From SAT2750 sp963581185 (GTDB taxonomy: Bacteria; Planctomycetota; Planctomycetia; Pirellulales; Pirellulaceae), in NCBI GenBank assembly GCA_963581185.1, contig CAUZOB010000249.1:1-6591 (forward strand): DNA of 6,591 nt, in the 5' to 3' direction. Below, piece after piece: positions 5,058-6,591 of this stretch. Numbering within the stretch: the stretch's first letter is position 1; every line of letters begins with the position of its first letter. The notes under the pieces are model-generated. The model saw nothing but the letters and a program-made list of their open reading frames with translations, was not told the origin of the DNA and did no database searches. A program made the position numbers and the translations under genes.

Positions 5058-6591
5058 AACACTGGAAGATCCAAGTCAACGGAATGCACTGCGACGGATG
5101 TACGGGGGAAGTCCGCGCATCCCTGGCCGGATTGCCAGGGATCGACGTTCTTGATGTAACGCTCGAGCCGGGTTGTGCCGTGCTAACGAGTGATGACCCA
5201 TTGGACGAAGTTGGCCTGCGAGCGGCGATCAGCGCCGTTGGCTTCGAGGCCGGCGTGCTGTCGGAAACCGAGCCCGTTGCCGCTGCCAGCGCAGCAACCG
5301 AGGGTCTGCCCTCAGCTGGCGCGCTCGAGCCGGCAGCGGACAGCGGTTCAGACGAGGAATTGATTCGCCAGCGAGTTGACCTGGCGATTGAAGGCATGCA
5401 CTGTGCCGGCTGCGTATCCCACCTCCGTGCGGCCCTGATCTCGTTGCCACATGTGCACCAGGCTGTGGTCAACCTGGCCACGCAACGCGCCTCCGTCGGG
5501 CTTGATTCGGAAGGTGATTTTGAGGACAGACTGATTGCTGCCGTCCGGCAGGCCGGATACGAGGCCAGCCTGGCAGGCTCCGCTGGGCTGGAGGCGGCCC
5601 GCATGGATGCTCGCTTTGAGCTTCAGCGACGCCAGTGGAGGCGAAGATTCGTGGTGGCAGCCGTGCTGACTGTACTGCAGCTGATTTTGCGGACAACCAA
5701 CCTGGGAATTCCGCTGGGCGCCGAAACGATGCTGGCCTGTGGCTGCGGGCTGCTGGTCCAGTTTTACGTGGGGGCAGTTTTCTATCGCGATACATGGCGT
5801 CAGATCCGCGCCGGCACTGCAGGCATGGACACCCTGGTTGTGCTCGGCACGACCGCCGCATTTTGTTCCGCTGTGCCCGGCCTGTTACAGCAGGGCTGGC
5901 AGCTCGGTGCAGCGGGGCTGGGAATGATGGCCGACGCGGGCATGATCTTTTCCTTTGTCTCCCTGGGCCGCTACCTGGAATCCCGTGCTCGTCGGCGGGC
6001 ATCGGGTTCCTTAAAAGCACTGCTCAGTCAGGCACCTGATATTGCCCGGGTTCGACGCCAGCAAATCGAGGACGTGTCGCCGCACGACGTGGCGGTAGGA
6101 GAGACGATCATCATCCGGCCCGGCGAACAGGTGCCACTGGATGGCGAGGTCGTGTCTGGACAGTCGGAATTGGATGAGTCGTGGCTGACGGGCGAACCTC
6201 TGCCGGTCAGTCGGGCTGCTGGAGACCCGGTTTTTGCTGGCACGATCAACGGTCAGGGTGCGTTGGAAGTCCGCGTCAGTTGCAATGCGGATTCGACAGC
6301 ATTTGCAGGCGTGCTGGAATTGGTCAACCAGTTGCAACAGCAGGCGGCTCCGATCCAGCGTCTGGCCGACAGGCTGGTGGCCGTGTTTGTACCGTTGGTA
6401 CTGCTGGCGGCGACAGTTACTGCGGCCTCCTGGTTCCTGGCTGGTGACATGCAACAGTTGGTCCGCTGCACGATTGCCGTATTAGTTGTTGCCTGTCCCT
6501 GTGCACTCGGGCTGGCCACGCCGATCGCCCTGTTGGTTGCCGGTGGCCGCGGTGCTCGGCTTGGCCTGCTGGTAACCAACCCTCAATCGCT
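5054..6591 (+). CDS. copA: Copper-type P1B heavy-metal ATPase, 5' part (runs off the window)
   Basis: The gene has 512 complete codons and no stop before the window ends. Residues about 3-68 and 106-173 are two HMA metal-binding domains with GMHCDGC (10-16) and GMHCAGC (114-120), joined by an Ala/Glu/Pro-rich linker. Hydrophobic segments near 198-213, 223-245, 259-277 and 287-306 are the first four membrane helices. The actuator domain (about 320-430) carries PGEQVPLDGEV (356-366) and LTGEP (378-382), where TGE drives dephosphorylation. Two further helices follow (about 439-462 and 469-491), the second with CPCALGLATP at 481-490, the metal-transport motif of Cu+/Ag+ pumps. The DKTGT phosphorylation site and nucleotide-binding domain lie beyond the window. 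The start at 5054 is the only possible one: no start codon precedes it in frame after the TAA at 5024-5026, and the next Met lies inside the first metal motif. No strong Shine-Dalgarno is present. Role: ATP-driven export of Cu+ from the cytoplasm, or delivery to extracytoplasmic copper proteins. The subtype (CopA or a slower CtpA/FixI-like pump) cannot be settled without the missing helices 7-8. Confidence 0.95.
   Translation, partial: MKHWKIQVNGMHCDGCTGEVRASLAGLPGIDVLDVTLEPGCAVLTSDDPLDEVGLRAAISAVGFEAGVLSETEPVAAASAATEGLPSAGALEPAADSGSDEELIRQRVDLAIEGMHCAGCVSHLRAALISLPHVHQAVVNLATQRASVGLDSEGDFEDRLIAAVRQAGYEASLAGSAGLEAARMDARFELQRRQWRRRFVVAAVLTVLQLILRTTNLGIPLGAETMLACGCGLLVQFYVGAVFYRDTWRQIRAGTAGMDTLVVLGTTAAFCSAVPGLLQQGWQLGAAGLGMMADAGMIFSFVSLGRYLESRARRRASGSLKALLSQAPDIARVRRQQIEDVSPHDVAVGETIIIRPGEQVPLDGEVVSGQSELDESWLTGEPLPVSRAAGDPVFAGTINGQGALEVRVSCNADSTAFAGVLELVNQLQQQAAPIQRLADRLVAVFVPLVLLAATVTAASWFLAGDMQQLVRCTIAVLVVACPCALGLATPIALLVAGGRGARLGLLVTNPQS

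Noticed and set aside
5038..5604. A 188-codon minus-strand ORF overlapping the 5' part of the ATPase gene
   Set aside because: The plus strand encodes two conserved GMHCxxC domains here, so the antisense frame is a shadow.

Overview
The window reads as chromosomal DNA of a planctomycete. The best evidence is the first gene: an exported protein that begins with a Planctomycete-type cytochrome c module (heme motif CLACH, then FMPP) fused to WD40 repeats, an architecture typical of Planctomycetes. The sequence is GC-rich. No mobile element, CRISPR array, tRNA or rRNA was seen.

Layout. Bases 1-63 are a short leader with no assignable gene. Bases 64-3318 (+) encode a 1084-residue exported protein: signal peptide, mono-heme cytochrome c, a seven-blade WD40 propeller, a roughly 285-residue Ala/Lys/Glu helical insert, and a second seven-blade propeller. 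A long perfect inverted repeat at 3351-3394 lies just after it and probably terminates transcription between the convergent genes. On the minus strand, 3435-3623 is a 62-codon GTG-start ORF resembling the tail of a larger planctomycete protein. It lies downstream of cinA (3683-4933, minus), a full-length CinA-type protein whose N-terminal domain looks intact but whose C-terminal NMN-deamidase-like domain has lost its recognisable catalytic motifs. A 120-bp divergent intergenic region separates cinA from a copper-type P1B ATPase gene (5054 to beyond the window end, +). That ATPase has two GMHCxxC metal-binding domains, the actuator motif TGEP and the CPC transmembrane motif; its phosphorylation domain lies outside the window.

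How the genes relate. There is no single obvious pathway. The heme/WD40 protein is probably periplasmic or envelope-associated. CinA belongs to nucleotide or NAD by-product metabolism. The ATPase exports or delivers copper. A functional link between copper ATPase and cytochrome maturation is conceivable but the sequence does not show it.

The most notable points are: (1) the insert between the two propellers has its midpoint at a short acidic helix break and shows Ala-rich heptads on both sides, suggesting an antiparallel helical hairpin stalk; (2) the CinA C-terminal domain appears catalytically dead while its fold is kept; (3) a perfect TATAAT lies 8-9 nt from the start codon of both the ATPase and the small ORF, which would imply almost leaderless transcripts if these are real -10 elements.
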